Source of the DNA: Sedimentisphaerales bacterium
GTDB lineage: Bacteria; Planctomycetota; Phycisphaerae; Sedimentisphaerales; SG8-4
Direction: 5' to 3'
DNA: 45,713 bases
NCBI GenBank assembly: GCA_016928975.1
Contig: JAFGJR010000157.1
Coordinates: 1 to 45,713, forward strand
The position numbers and the translations under genes are program-made. Below the pieces are notes generated by a model. That model was not told the origin of the DNA. It was given only the letters and a program-made list of their open reading frames with translations, and made no database searches. Positions within the stretch are counted from its first letter, which is position 1. Every line of letters starts with the position of its first letter. Below are positions 1 to 8,808 of this stretch, one piece after another.

Positions 1-1689
1 AATGCCTACGCGACGGCGCCGGTCTGCTCGCCCTCGCGGTCGTGCCTGGTCACCGGCGTGTACGCCACCTCGCTCGGGACGCAGCATCTTCGTTCCGAGA
101 TCGCGGTGCCTCCGCAGATCGTTCCATTCCCGAAGCTGCTGCGGACCGCCGGCTACTACTGCTCGAACAACTTCAAGGAGGACTACAACTTCAAGGACTC
201 GACGATCTGGGACGACTCGAGCCCGACCGCTCATTGGCGCAATCGTCTGGGCGGTCAACCTTTCTTCAGCGTGTTCAATATCACGACGACGCACCAGGGC
301 CAGGTCAACGGCTCCAACGAGCAGTTCAATGCCAGGTATGGCTCGAAGCTCACGCCTGCCGAGCGTCACGATCCCAGGATGCTCCCGCTGCCGCCGTTCT
401 ATCCCGACACGCCGATGGTTCGCAGCATCTGGGCGCGGTACTATGACCTGATCACCATCATGGACAAGCAGGTGGGCGAACTGCTCGCGCAGCTTGAGAA
501 GGACAGCCTGACCCAGAGCACGATCGTGTTCTTCTTCGCCGATCACGGCCTGGGTCTGCCGCGATTCAAGCGGACGCTCTACGACACCGGCCTGCGCGTC
601 CCGCTGATTGTGCGAGTGCCCGTGCTGTATCAGAAGCTGGCGCCGGTGGCCCCGGCCGGCAGCACGGATCAGCTTGTCAGCTTCGTCGATTTCGCTCCGA
701 CCGTGCTGTCGCTGGCCCGCGTGTCGATCCCTGCTCACATGCAGGGCAAGCCTTTCCTCGGTGAGTCGCCGGCCCCGGCGAGGGACTGCGTCTACGGTGC
801 CTCCAGCCGCGTCGATGAAGCCTACGAGATGTCCCGCTGCATCCGGGACAAGCGTTACAAGTACGTCCGCAACTTCATGCCGCACCTGCCGTACGTTCAG
901 CCGAGCACCTATTGCGACCAGGCGGAGATCATGCAGGAGCTGCGCCGCGTCTCGGCCGAGAGCGGCATGGCCGGCATCGAGAAGCCTTTCTGGCAGCCCA
1001 CCAAGCCGATGGAGGAGTTGTATGATACGCTGGTGGACCCGATCGAGGTCCACAACTTGGCGGGCCTTCCGGAACATCGTCAAACGCTCGAAGGCATGCG
1101 CAGGCAACTCCGGGACTGGATGATCCAGACGCGGGACACGGGTCTGCTCCCCGAGGCGGAGATGCATATCCGGGCCGCCGGCTCCACGCCGTACGATGTC
1201 GTGCAGGACGCCGCCAGGTTCCCGGTATCGCGCATCCTCGCGGCCGCCGAGCTGGTGGGCGCGGGCCCGACGGCGCTGCCCGCGCTGATGGAGCACCTCC
1301 AAGACGCCGACAGCGCCGTTCGCTACTGGGCGGCGGAGGGCTTGCTGGCTCTCGGTCCCCAGGCCGTGCAGGCGAAAGGAGCGCTGACCGCGGCTCTGGA
1401 GGATTCGTGCCCGGACGTGCGATTCGCCGCCGCCGGGGCGCTGTGCCAGCTCGGATCGTGCGATGAGGCGTTGCTGGTCCTGGCCAGGGGCTTGCAGGAC
1501 TCTCGCGAGCCGGTCGCGTTGCACGCCGCCCGCGTGCTACAGAGCCTTGGGAATAGGGCCGTGCCGGTCCGTAATCAGATGGAGTCCGCTCGCGAGCGCT
1601 GCAAGAACGCCGGCGGCAACTACAAGAACGACAACTACGCCATGTTCATCGATTGGGCACTGGCCCGCGCGATCGAGAACTGCAAGTAG
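1..1689 (+). CDS. Sulfatase with C-terminal HEAT repeats (5' end outside window)
   Basis: The frame is open from base 1, so the N-terminus with the first metal-binding Asp pair lies outside. The formylglycine signature C-S-P-S-R is at codons 9-13 (nt 25-39), with Cys9 the residue expected to become formylglycine. A second sulfatase block, FFFADHG followed by the R-x-T-L-Y-D-T-G-L-R-V-P segment, lies near nt 530-605. The family hydrolyses sulfate esters, commonly on polysaccharides in Planctomycetota. From about nt 1240 to 1560 the sequence changes to helical repeats rich in Ala and Leu that read as about three HEAT repeats, an extension absent from the usual sulfatase fold. The stop is TAG at 1687. 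A sugar porter starts 25 bases later, which suggests import of the desulfated product. The substrate cannot be told from the sequence. Confidence 0.93.
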   Translation, partial: NAYATAPVCSPSRSCLVTGVYATSLGTQHLRSEIAVPPQIVPFPKLLRTAGYYCSNNFKEDYNFKDSTIWDDSSPTAHWRNRLGGQPFFSVFNITTTHQGQVNGSNEQFNARYGSKLTPAERHDPRMLPLPPFYPDTPMVRSIWARYYDLITIMDKQVGELLAQLEKDSLTQSTIVFFFADHGLGLPRFKRTLYDTGLRVPLIVRVPVLYQKLAPVAPAGSTDQLVSFVDFAPTVLSLARVSIPAHMQGKPFLGESPAPARDCVYGASSRVDEAYEMSRCIRDKRYKYVRNFMPHLPYVQPSTYCDQAEIMQELRRVSAESGMAGIEKPFWQPTKPMEELYDTLVDPIEVHNLAGLPEHRQTLEGMRRQLRDWMIQTRDTGLLPEAEMHIRAAGSTPYDVVQDAARFPVSRILAAAELVGAGPTALPALMEHLQDADSAVRYWAAEGLLALGPQAVQAKGALTAALEDSCPDVRFAAAGALCQLGSCDEALLVLARGLQDSREPVALHAARVLQSLGNRAVPVRNQMESARERCKNAGGNYKNDNYAMFIDWALARAIENCK

Positions 1690-1714
1690 TGACACGCCCT
1701 GGGTCTTTGTGACT

Positions 1715-3151
1715 ATGAGCCGAGATTCTGAGGCAGCGGCAAGGGACAGTCGATTCGCGGGTCGCGGCGATGCGCTGGAGGATCGCCGCAGCGGCAGCGT
1801 CACCTATGTCTTTCTCGTGACTCTCGTGGCTGCGCTGGGCGGCCTGCTGTTCGGCTACGACACCGGCGTGATCAACGGCGCGATCGGTCCATTGAAGGCC
1901 CACTTTGCCCTCAATGCCCAGCAGGAGGGGTGGGCGACAGCTTGCGCGCTGCTCGGCTGCGCCGTCGGCGCCGCAGTCGCGGGGCCGGTGAGTGACTGGT
2001 TCGGCCGCAGGAAGGTGCTGGTCCTCTCGGCCGTCTTCTTCCTCGTCTCCGCCGTCGGCACCGCCATCCCGCAGACCATCGGCTCGTTCATCTTCTACCG
2101 CATTCTCGGCGGCCTGGGCGTCGGCGCCGCCTCCATCACGTCACCGATGTACATCGCGGAGATCAGCCCCGCTCGCATCCGCGGGCGGATGGTCTCGATC
2201 AATCAGTTTGCCATCGTCACGGGCTTCCTCGTGGTGTACTTCGTGAACTACTTCATCGCGTTGCAGGGGGACACCGTGTGGAACGAGCGGGTCGGCTGGC
2301 GATGGATGTTCGGCTCCGAGGCGCTGCCGGCCTTGATGCTGCTGGTTCTGTCGTTCGTTGTTCCGGAGAGCCCTCGCTGGCTGACGAAACGCGGCCGCAC
2401 GGATGAGGCACTGGGGATTCTGACCCGCGTGGACGGCGACGCCTATGCCCGGGCGGAGCTGGCGGAGATCAGAGAAACGCTCGCGCACGAGACCGGCTCG
2501 CTGAAACAGCTCATCCAGCCGGGACTGCGGATCGTCCTGCTCATCGGGATCGTCCTGGCCGTCCTTCAGCAGGTCACCGGGATCAACGTGTTCCTCTACT
2601 TTGGCACGGAGATCTTCAAGAAGATGGGCTCAGAGACGAACGCCGCGTTGCTCCAGACCGTGGTCGTCGGGGCTGTGAACATGTCCTTCACGGTCATTGC
2701 CATCTGGACCGTCGATATCCTGGGCCGTCGGCCTCTGATGACGATTGGCTCGGCCGGCATGGGAATCTGCCTGTTGGCGATGGGCCTGTCCGCCTACCGG
2801 CAGACGACCGGCCTGTGGATGCTGCTGTTCATCCTCGGATACATCGCCTGCTTCGCCCTGTCCGTCGGGCCGGTGACGTGGGTGATCCTTTCGGAGGTCT
2901 TTCCCACGCGGATTCGCGGCCGGGCCATGGCCATCGCCACCGTCTGCCTGTGGATCGCCAACTACGTCGTGTCCCAGACGTTCCCCATGATGAATGACGA
3001 CAAGTCCTGGCTTGTGCAGACCTTCCATCGGGCCTTCCCCTTCTGGCTCTACGGAGCGTTTTGTCTCGTGCTGCTGCTGGTCGTCCGGGCGTTCGTTCCG
3101 GAGACCAAGGGCAAGACTCTCGAAGAGATCGAGCGTCGCTGGACGCAATAA
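1715..3151 (+). CDS. Sugar porter of the major facilitator superfamily
   Basis: This 478-residue protein is an inner-membrane sugar transporter of the XylE/GLUT sugar porter family, probably a proton symporter. Visible family signatures are GGLLFGYDTGVINGA in the first membrane segment, a D-x-x-G-R-R-K loop after TM2, the PESPRWL block before the central loop, a second G-R-R-P loop between TM8 and TM9, and the C-terminal PETKGKTLEEIE. Twelve hydrophobic segments can be counted. The ATG at 1715 is chosen because it precedes a polar tail of about 28 residues and follows the sulfatase stop; upstream in-frame sequence overlaps the sulfatase and looks non-coding. No strong Shine-Dalgarno is seen. 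It is likely co-transcribed with the sulfatase. The exact sugar is not predictable. Confidence 0.93.
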   Translation: MSRDSEAAARDSRFAGRGDALEDRRSGSVTYVFLVTLVAALGGLLFGYDTGVINGAIGPLKAHFALNAQQEGWATACALLGCAVGAAVAGPVSDWFGRRKVLVLSAVFFLVSAVGTAIPQTIGSFIFYRILGGLGVGAASITSPMYIAEISPARIRGRMVSINQFAIVTGFLVVYFVNYFIALQGDTVWNERVGWRWMFGSEALPALMLLVLSFVVPESPRWLTKRGRTDEALGILTRVDGDAYARAELAEIRETLAHETGSLKQLIQPGLRIVLLIGIVLAVLQQVTGINVFLYFGTEIFKKMGSETNAALLQTVVVGAVNMSFTVIAIWTVDILGRRPLMTIGSAGMGICLLAMGLSAYRQTTGLWMLLFILGYIACFALSVGPVTWVILSEVFPTRIRGRAMAIATVCLWIANYVVSQTFPMMNDDKSWLVQTFHRAFPFWLYGAFCLVLLLVVRAFVPETKGKTLEEIERRWTQ

Positions 3152-3153
3152 AG

Positions 3154-3205
3154 AAGCCCCTGCGCGGCGGAGGGAGAGGAAAAGCGAGATAACACGCAGG
3201 GGCTT
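3154..3205 (+). terminator. Long-loop stem after the sugar porter
   Basis: The arms AAGCCCCTGCG (3154-3164) and CGCAGGGGCTT (3195-3205) form a perfect 11-bp stem around a 30-nt loop, starting two bases after the transporter stop. No U tract follows, so it may stabilise the 3' end or act as a factor-assisted terminator rather than a classical intrinsic one. Confidence 0.4.
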
Positions 3206-3368
3206 GAGGGCTCAACCTGCTACCATGTTACTACACGTTGAATATACCCCCTTGGTTGCGGCTCGTAAAGAGAAATCCCATCGAATTTTTTGCTCGCCGC
3301 GACGGTCGTGACGAGCGTCATCCGAATGGGGGTTGCAAACGCCGGAGCACCGGGTATCCTGTTGCTCG

Positions 3369-3797
3369 ATGGATATGGAACTTCCCGAACAGATTACCAT
3401 CACCCGTCACACGATCACGGTGGTCCCCCGGTACGCCGAGACGGACAAAGGCGGCGTGATTCACCACAGCGTATATCCCGTCTGGCTCGAGATGGGACGC
3501 ACCGAGCTGCTTCGCGCCAACGGAATCGCCTACAGGGACCTGGAGGCGCGGGGGATCTTCTTCGTGGTGGTCGAGCTGCGGATCAAGTACCGTCGGCCGG
3601 CTTTTTACGACGAGACTCTGCACCTGGAGACCACCTGTGCCAACGTCACCGCCGGCAAGGTGGAGCACACATACAAATTGACCCGGCCGGGCACCGGGGT
3701 GCTCCTGGCAGAAGGCTACAGCGTCCTGGCCTGCGTGGATGGCGAGGGCAAGATCCGCCGCATCCCGAAGTTCATGTACTGCGGCCAGCAACCCTGA
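3369..3797 (+). CDS. Hotdog-fold acyl-CoA thioesterase (YbgC/4-hydroxybenzoyl-CoA thioesterase type)
   Basis: This is a small single-domain hotdog thioesterase of about 142 residues. The segment R-Y-A-E-T-D-K-G-G-V-I-H-H-S-V-Y followed by W-L-E-M-G-R-T-E is the YbgC-type active-site block, where the Asp after Y-A-E-T is the usual catalytic residue and the helix carries the acyl-CoA binding face. The family hydrolyses acyl-CoA or acyl-ACP thioesters in the cytoplasm. The start is uncertain: ATG at 3369, a second ATG at 3375 two codons later, and an upstream TTG at 3333 are all in frame. I prefer 3369 or 3375 because they begin just before the conserved strand. It sits alone between the transporter stem-loop and a convergent gene, so context does not reveal its substrate. 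Confidence 0.87.
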   Translation: MDMELPEQITITRHTITVVPRYAETDKGGVIHHSVYPVWLEMGRTELLRANGIAYRDLEARGIFFVVVELRIKYRRPAFYDETLHLETTCANVTAGKVEHTYKLTRPGTGVLLAEGYSVLACVDGEGKIRRIPKFMYCGQQP

Positions 3798-3813
3798 TGT
3801 GAGATCGTCGTCT

Positions 3814-6570
3814 CTACGCCTGGCGCACGACAAAGTACGGCTGGTTGGCCAGGGTCGCATCGAAGCCCGGATACAGCCACGCCTGGCCCGCACCATCATA
3901 CAGCTCGAAGTAATACTCCAGCGGATACGGCGAGTCACTGTACTGTCCAGGGATGGTCGCACTATACCGATTGTCCTGCACCTGCATGTCCACGGTCTGG
4001 TAGGCCAGCGCCTGATGCACCTGTCTATAGACCAGCCGAACGGTCTTCACGAGCGGTTGCGGGTCCGGCAGTGCGAGTTCGATGGGCACCGGCTGTCCCG
4101 GCCGGAACGTAGAAGGCGGCGTGTGGGAGACGCGAGCCGTGGGCCGCTCTGCCTGATCCAGAGCCGTCTGGATGGCCTGGGCAACGGTCGTCGGCGATGC
4201 GGCGGTTGTCTGCCCTTCTGCCGGAGGGGTGTCCACTCGCTTTTGCATGTCCGCGATATCCTCGTCGATGGCCGCCAGACGATCGAGCCAGTGGCCTCGC
4301 AGTTGCCCCTCCAGCCCAAAGGTTATATCGGGGACGTAAACGTCCTGTGGGACCTTCGCCATCCGGGCCCAGGCATTCCGGGCCGCGCTGTAGGCCTTCA
4401 ACGCTTCGCTCAGAGCCGTGGTGTCGCCGGCTCGATCGTAAATGGCGTAGAGCACGGCGGCTCGAAGCTTGGCGGCAAAGAACCGTCCGAGGCCGCTCTG
4501 GATGGCCACGTCCACCGCCAGCCGCCGGAATACTGCCGAGTGACGATCGGCGATTTGGCTCTGGGCTTCGCGCAGATGCCTCATCGCCGTCCGGGCCAGC
4601 TCCACCAGCCACTGTGCGACCTCCAGAGGTGTGTGCTTCGCAGTGGGCTCGCCCCGAAGCAAAGCCTCGGCGTAGTCCTCCACTCGCGCGAATAACTGCG
4701 GGTCCAGAGGGCTGACTGTGCCAAATCGCTTGGGGCTGGGCGTGTCGCCGTATGGATGCGGCCGCGAGGCATCGACGATCGGCATATTGGTGTAGATTTC
4801 CGGCCAGTAGTTGTTGTTTGCCGCCGAAGGCGTGTGTGCGGTGGTGAATAGAGGCAATATGCGGCTGGCATGGGCCAGCGCCTCCTCGCAAGCGGTCGCG
4901 GCCGCGCCATACTCGCTGCGAAGGAATCGCTGCCAGGTTTCGCCCTGGGCATCGGGATTGTAGAGCAGTCGGCCCCAGAGCCGGTAGCCGTACAGGTACT
5001 TCTCGTAATCGTGCGCCGGTCGAAGCGAGGTGTCGGCGTGAGCGTCACGCCCACCGGGCCGGCCGGAGCCCTTGCGCCCCTTGAACGATAGCGGCTCGAA
5101 GAGTTCCACCCCGTCGCTGCCGCAGAAGCTGGATGCCCGACCGTACGCGGCAGCGAAGACTGGATCGCCCCAGAGCAAAAGCCGCTGCGTCCCCGGCCAC
5201 ATCCGATGCACAACACGGCAGGAGCGGTTCTCCGCCAGCAGGTCGCCATAGCCATAGCGGAGGAAGCTTCGCGAGCCGGAGCTTCTGGAGAAGAACCCTT
5301 CGTCCTTCCTGTCCGGCCGTGGCAGCTCCGTGGGACGGATGGCGGCCTGATGGTAAGGCAGGCCCATGTGCTCGGCCCAGTACTTCGGGGAGATCGTGAC
5401 GGGCATCCCGGTCGCGATCGCCACCTCGATCATCCCCTGGTCCATGCCCTTGGCGTGCATATCGATCTCGACCTGCCGGCCGCAGCGAGTGACCCCTTCG
5501 AAGACCGTCTTCCAGAACTCGTAGCTGCCCTCCGCGACGCCGCTCTCGCCGTGAATGCGGAAGGTGACGCCGCTGATGGACGGGCAGGCACTCAGCAGAG
5601 TCTCCAGAGCAGCTCGACAATACGCCGCGTGTGTCTGGGGCGACAGACCGTCGATCGTGCAGTTGACTCGCGGGCTGTCGGTCCATCGGTAGGCGTGAGT
5701 CCAGAGGCCGAGCTGGAAGTGCAGGCCGCGACGGGCGGTCTCGTCGCTGATGAAGCACAGCATCTCCAGGTTGCGGTCGCGCTCCACGTCGGGCAGCTCC
5801 CGGACGCGAACGTCGTACTCCGGGACCGAGACCAGGAACGGATAGGCGAAGTGGAAGTACGTATCGCGCAAACGCGATGTGAAGTCATAGCCCAAACCCA
5901 GCGCCAGGGCGAAGCGATTGAACCGCTGCGCGACGAGCATCGACAGGTACTGCTGCCAGAACCCCCTGTCACAGTACCAGCTCTTGTCCTCCACGTTGCT
6001 GGCGAACACGCGCATGATGCTGCGGACTTTGTTGGCCGGTCTTTCCACGACCGCCTCGCGCAGCTCCAAGGCGGTCACCGGAGAGCGTGCATGATCGACT
6101 CGATCCGCCAGTTCCAGGATCGCGTAGACCAGGCCCCGGACGTCGCTGCCGCAGGCAAGCAGAGCGGGTCGGCCCGAAAACTCGCCGGCGACCAGGCCGA
6201 GCGACTCCGGCGAATCCGGTATGGACACGCCGGCGCGGGCAAGCATGTCCCTTGCCACACGTGCGGAAGCGCCGGAGGCCACGATGCGGATGGCCCCGCG
6301 GGGGGACCGGTGGGCTCGCTGACCCATGCCGCTGGCAATGCCCTTCGCGGATAGGGACGCTCGCAGTTGCTCCAGGCTCCACTTCGCCGGCTCGCTGAAG
6401 GCGACCGTGTCGGCCGGGTCGCACACAATGAACACACTTGGGTAGCCAGGTCTCGAGTGGCCGGCCTGTCCACAGCCGGAGGTGGCTCCTGCCGTCGTGG
6501 CGCCGACGACAAGAGCGGCTTGTTTGAGAAACTCTCTGCGACTTTGCTGGCACTCGTCTGTTGATGCCAT
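3814..6570 (-). CDS. Large Tat-exported glycosidase-like protein (GH67/GH20 N-domain plus barrel)
   Basis: This 918-residue protein begins with a twin-arginine signal (S-R-R-E-F-L-K-Q, residues 10-17) and a hydrophobic run ending in T-S-G-C, so it may be a Tat-exported lipoprotein. Residues about 40-180 resemble the alpha/beta domain found N-terminal to alpha-glucuronidases and hexosaminidases (GH67/GH20b type), ending in G-x-x-Y-A-I-L-E-L-A-D. A likely TIM barrel follows, with aromatic and acidic segments such as G-L-W-T-H-A-Y-R-W and the F-R-I-H-G-E-S-G block, whose His and Glu are candidate active-site residues. The last 110 residues look like an immunoglobulin-like beta domain. I do not assign a glycoside hydrolase family number. 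The sulfatase and sugar porter on the opposite strand fit polysaccharide use. Start: ATG at 6570 directly precedes the Tat signal. Confidence 0.8.
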   Translation of the reverse strand: MASTDECQQSRREFLKQAALVVGATTAGATSGCGQAGHSRPGYPSVFIVCDPADTVAFSEPAKWSLEQLRASLSAKGIASGMGQRAHRSPRGAIRIVASGASARVARDMLARAGVSIPDSPESLGLVAGEFSGRPALLACGSDVRGLVYAILELADRVDHARSPVTALELREAVVERPANKVRSIMRVFASNVEDKSWYCDRGFWQQYLSMLVAQRFNRFALALGLGYDFTSRLRDTYFHFAYPFLVSVPEYDVRVRELPDVERDRNLEMLCFISDETARRGLHFQLGLWTHAYRWTDSPRVNCTIDGLSPQTHAAYCRAALETLLSACPSISGVTFRIHGESGVAEGSYEFWKTVFEGVTRCGRQVEIDMHAKGMDQGMIEVAIATGMPVTISPKYWAEHMGLPYHQAAIRPTELPRPDRKDEGFFSRSSGSRSFLRYGYGDLLAENRSCRVVHRMWPGTQRLLLWGDPVFAAAYGRASSFCGSDGVELFEPLSFKGRKGSGRPGGRDAHADTSLRPAHDYEKYLYGYRLWGRLLYNPDAQGETWQRFLRSEYGAAATACEEALAHASRILPLFTTAHTPSAANNNYWPEIYTNMPIVDASRPHPYGDTPSPKRFGTVSPLDPQLFARVEDYAEALLRGEPTAKHTPLEVAQWLVELARTAMRHLREAQSQIADRHSAVFRRLAVDVAIQSGLGRFFAAKLRAAVLYAIYDRAGDTTALSEALKAYSAARNAWARMAKVPQDVYVPDITFGLEGQLRGHWLDRLAAIDEDIADMQKRVDTPPAEGQTTAASPTTVAQAIQTALDQAERPTARVSHTPPSTFRPGQPVPIELALPDPQPLVKTVRLVYRQVHQALAYQTVDMQVQDNRYSATIPGQYSDSPYPLEYYFELYDGAGQAWLYPGFDATLANQPYFVVRQA

Positions 6571-6981
6571 ATGTCCCCCGAGTCAAGACTCCGACACCAC
6601 GACGGCGCGGGTCCTTGCCTACCCTCGCCGCGCTTGCCTTCACGCACGATATCCACGGGACCCGTAGCCGTCAAGCGCACGCAAGTCCTGCACACGGCAC
6701 AACACAACCTGCCGCCACGATTTTGCACTTGACATCTCGCGGATGGGATGCTATGAACACCCGGTTTGAGTGTCTTCTCGACATCTGTTGGCGGATGCCT
6801 GTTGCACAATGACAGCAGGAGTAGTGGCCAGGAGGGTTGTGTCGGTGCTACGTGAGTGCTACGCATTTTGTTGGCTCATTACGATGGCCGTGCGGCAGGC
6901 ATGGTCCAATCGCAAGCTCAACGCCCTGGCAGATTCCTCGCTGACGCAGTACACCAAGAGCGGTCCCCCGGCTCCCTCGCC
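6571..6981. other. Intergenic stretch without a credible gene
   Basis: These 411 bases separate the 3' end of the creatininase gene from the start of the glycosidase-like gene, both on the minus strand. Short open frames on either strand lack coding character. The stretch should hold the minus-strand promoter of the glycosidase-like gene, which I cannot place. It also carries a plus-strand sigma-70-like promoter motif, listed separately. Confidence 0.5.
6729..6757 (+). promoter_or_regulatory. Sigma-70-like promoter motif pointing into the creatininase 3' end
   Basis: TTGACA (6729-6734) and TATGAA (6752-6757) are separated by exactly 17 bases on the plus strand. No plus-strand gene follows, so a transcript would run antisense to the creatininase gene. 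In a GC-rich genome such a match could still arise by chance. Confidence 0.25.
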
Positions 6982-7821
6982 TCAGAGCAGACCGGCGTCG
7001 GCGAAGAGCTTGCGGACGAGCTCCACGGACTTCTGAAGGCATTCCTTGCCATGCGCGGCGGTGGCGTCGCGCGGGTCCTGTCCGGCCACCCCTTGCGGCC
7101 ACGTGGAGCGCGACGGCGGCAACCGGGACAGGTCCACCAGGTTCGGCCTGAGGTGCATCATCAACGAGGTCTCATTCCGTGCGGCGTGATCGACCTGGCT
7201 CTTCCACTGATTGCTGATGTCCTTGGTGACTCCGAACAGCTTGAGATCGAAGCGAACCTGGCGCTCCGCCAGGTTCTCGACCCATGACCAGCGGGACGGA
7301 CCGTGACCGTCGGCGAATACGGCGAGAAAGCCCGCCCGCTTGAGCTGTGCGAGAATCGCGTCCACCATGAGCAGGTGAAATCCCGCGGGGACCCAGTAAC
7401 AGCTTCCGTCGAGCTGTCGCGGCGGAGTGGTGGACTCCGCGTAGTCCATGCCCACCAGCATCTTCCCATCGTCGGAGGGCCTGGCCCGGTCCGGGCCGAG
7501 GTGGATCGGCGGCATCACGATCCCGCCCAATTGGCGCGCGCACTCGACCATGAGCCCTTCGCTCTGCATGGCGTCGGAGCCCAATGGCAGGTGCTCCCCA
7601 TGCCATTCCAGAGTGCCCAGGGGCAGGTAAGCAATCGGCCGCTGCGCCAGTCGCTTGCGAAACTCGTGGGGCAGCAGCTCGTCACAGCGGACCTTGACTA
7701 TCGTGGTTTTCTCGTCAGTCTGTCCGGACGCAGTGGCTTGCGCGGCGGGCACGAGTCCTGCCGAGGCGCCGGCGGCTTTGAGACAATCACGGCGGGACAG
7801 CCGCGTGGTCCGAGTTTCCAT
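6982..7821 (-). CDS. Creatininase-family amidohydrolase with Tat signal
   Basis: This 279-residue protein has a twin-arginine signal (L-S-R-R-D-C-L-K) followed by an Ala-rich hydrophobic stretch, so it should be exported. The creatininase fold is shown by L-P-L-G-T-L-E-W-H-G-E-H-L-P-L-G-S-D, which supplies Glu72, His74, His77 and Asp83, by G-H-G-P-S with His173, and by H-A-A-R-N-E-T-S with Glu217. These cover the usual two-metal ligand set. Characterised members hydrolyse creatinine or formamide-type C-N bonds; the substrate here is unknown. A clear Shine-Dalgarno AAGGAG (plus-strand 7828-7833) lies 6 bases before the ATG. Tat-exported versions are uncommon compared with the cytoplasmic enzymes, and the neighbouring Tat-exported glycosidase-like gene suggests a shared periplasmic task. 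Confidence 0.9.
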   Translation of the reverse strand: METRTTRLSRRDCLKAAGASAGLVPAAQATASGQTDEKTTIVKVRCDELLPHEFRKRLAQRPIAYLPLGTLEWHGEHLPLGSDAMQSEGLMVECARQLGGIVMPPIHLGPDRARPSDDGKMLVGMDYAESTTPPRQLDGSCYWVPAGFHLLMVDAILAQLKRAGFLAVFADGHGPSRWSWVENLAERQVRFDLKLFGVTKDISNQWKSQVDHAARNETSLMMHLRPNLVDLSRLPPSRSTWPQGVAGQDPRDATAAHGKECLQKSVELVRKLFADAGLL

Positions 7822-7947
7822 TGTGTTCTCCTTTCACCGCTGCTTTATCCCTCTTTCGTCCGTAAATGTCAATGGGCGGTCTGGGGCTCTGAAAGGAGCC
7901 GAAAAAGGTTGGATTTTTGTCCGTACGGGGACTTCAATCGGTCGTCT

Positions 7948-8562
7948 ATGACTGTAGTGAATGGCAAGATGATCCAACTGAGTCAGTGTGCAGCAGGGCT
8001 TTCCGCCAGGGAGTGCGAACGTGCTACAGCGGCGCCGGCGGGCGATCTGATGGCGGTCGTGTCCCGGCACCAGGGGCCGCTGCTGAGGTACGTGGGCCGG
8101 ATGCTGGGCGGCGTCGGCGACCAGAGAGAGGACGTGGTGCAGGAGACCTTCATCCGCCTGCACCGGCAGGTCTCGACCCATGGGTGGGACAGCATCAAGC
8201 ACCTCACGCCGTGGCTGTTCCAGGTGGCCCATAATCTAACGCTGGATGCACTGCGCCAGAAGGTGCGCCGAAAGGACGCAGACCCGGCCGTGACAAACCC
8301 GGCGGTCGCCCCGGAACCGACGGCCGAAGAGATGGATGCATTGGGGGAGGCGATTCGAAAGGAAGCGAGACAGGTCGTGCTTCGCGAACTGGCTCAGCTC
8401 GATGACACATACCGCCAGGTCGTCCTGCTCAAGGTCGTTCAGGACATGAGCCTGCGAGAGGTGGCCGAGGTCGTCGGCGTGTCACTGTCCACCGTCAACT
8501 ACCGGCTCAACGAGGCCCTGGGCATCCTGGCCCGGCGGCTTCGAAAGGCAGGCGTCGTTTGA
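7948..8562 (+). CDS. ECF-type RNA polymerase sigma factor
   Basis: This is a 204-residue ECF sigma factor. Region 2 spans the block from L-L-R-Y-V-G-R-M-L through E-D-V-V-Q-E-T-F-I-R-L to W-L-F-Q-V-A-H-N-L, and region 4 is the C-terminal helix-turn-helix from S-L-R-E-V-A-E-V-V to N-Y-R-L-N-E-A-L. No region 3 is present, as expected for ECF proteins. It directs transcription of a stress or envelope regulon. The ATG at 7948 is taken as the start; the frame stays open upstream but overlaps the promoter region and the divergent creatininase gene. The sequence CGTCTA just before the ATG resembles an ECF -10 element, so autoregulation or a downstream start (ATG 7969) is possible. The following vWA protein with an anti-sigma-like N-terminus is its probable regulator. 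Confidence 0.92.
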   Translation: MTVVNGKMIQLSQCAAGLSARECERATAAPAGDLMAVVSRHQGPLLRYVGRMLGGVGDQREDVVQETFIRLHRQVSTHGWDSIKHLTPWLFQVAHNLTLDALRQKVRRKDADPAVTNPAVAPEPTAEEMDALGEAIRKEARQVVLRELAQLDDTYRQVVLLKVVQDMSLREVAEVVGVSLSTVNYRLNEALGILARRLRKAGVV

Positions 8563-8670
8563 AACAGACAATGAACAACCAGAAATCCATTTGTAGTGAC
8601 GCCGCAAGGCGTTCGTTGGATGCCACCGGAACATACGACGCAATGACTGCGCGGTCGCAAGCGGCCTCCA

Positions 8671-8742
8671 TGTCATTCCTGCGAAAGCACGAATCCACCA
8701 ACGCCGCGGCATTCCTGGACCCCCGCTTTCGCAGGGGTGACA
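8671..8742. repeat. Inverted-repeat element of the TGTCATTCCTGC type
   Basis: The left arm (8671-8698) begins TGTCATTCCTGCGAAAGC and the right arm (8715-8742) ends GCTTTCGCAGGGGTGACA, so the two are diverged inverted copies of one another. The same repeat type flanks the second prepilin gene at 34926-35034. From memory this is a widespread bacterial intergenic repeat whose translations read C-H-S-C-E-S-R-N-P or S-F-L-R-K-H-E-S. Here it separates the sigma factor from its partner gene, within a 246-bp gap that otherwise holds no gene. Confidence 0.8.
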
Positions 8743-8808
8743 GGAGAGAAATCACAACCGCCGTTCCGTTGGAGGTCCTCACGGGCACACTACAAACAGG
8801 AGTCGGTT

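Noticed and set aside
7303..7947. In-frame extension upstream of the ECF sigma gene
   Set aside because: It overlaps the divergent creatininase gene antisense and its translation is not sigma-factor-like; ATG 7948 is the sensible start.
8671..8742. Insertion sequence or MITE with target duplications
   Set aside because: The inverted arms are present, but I could not see a clear target-site duplication or any transposase, so only a repeat is reported.
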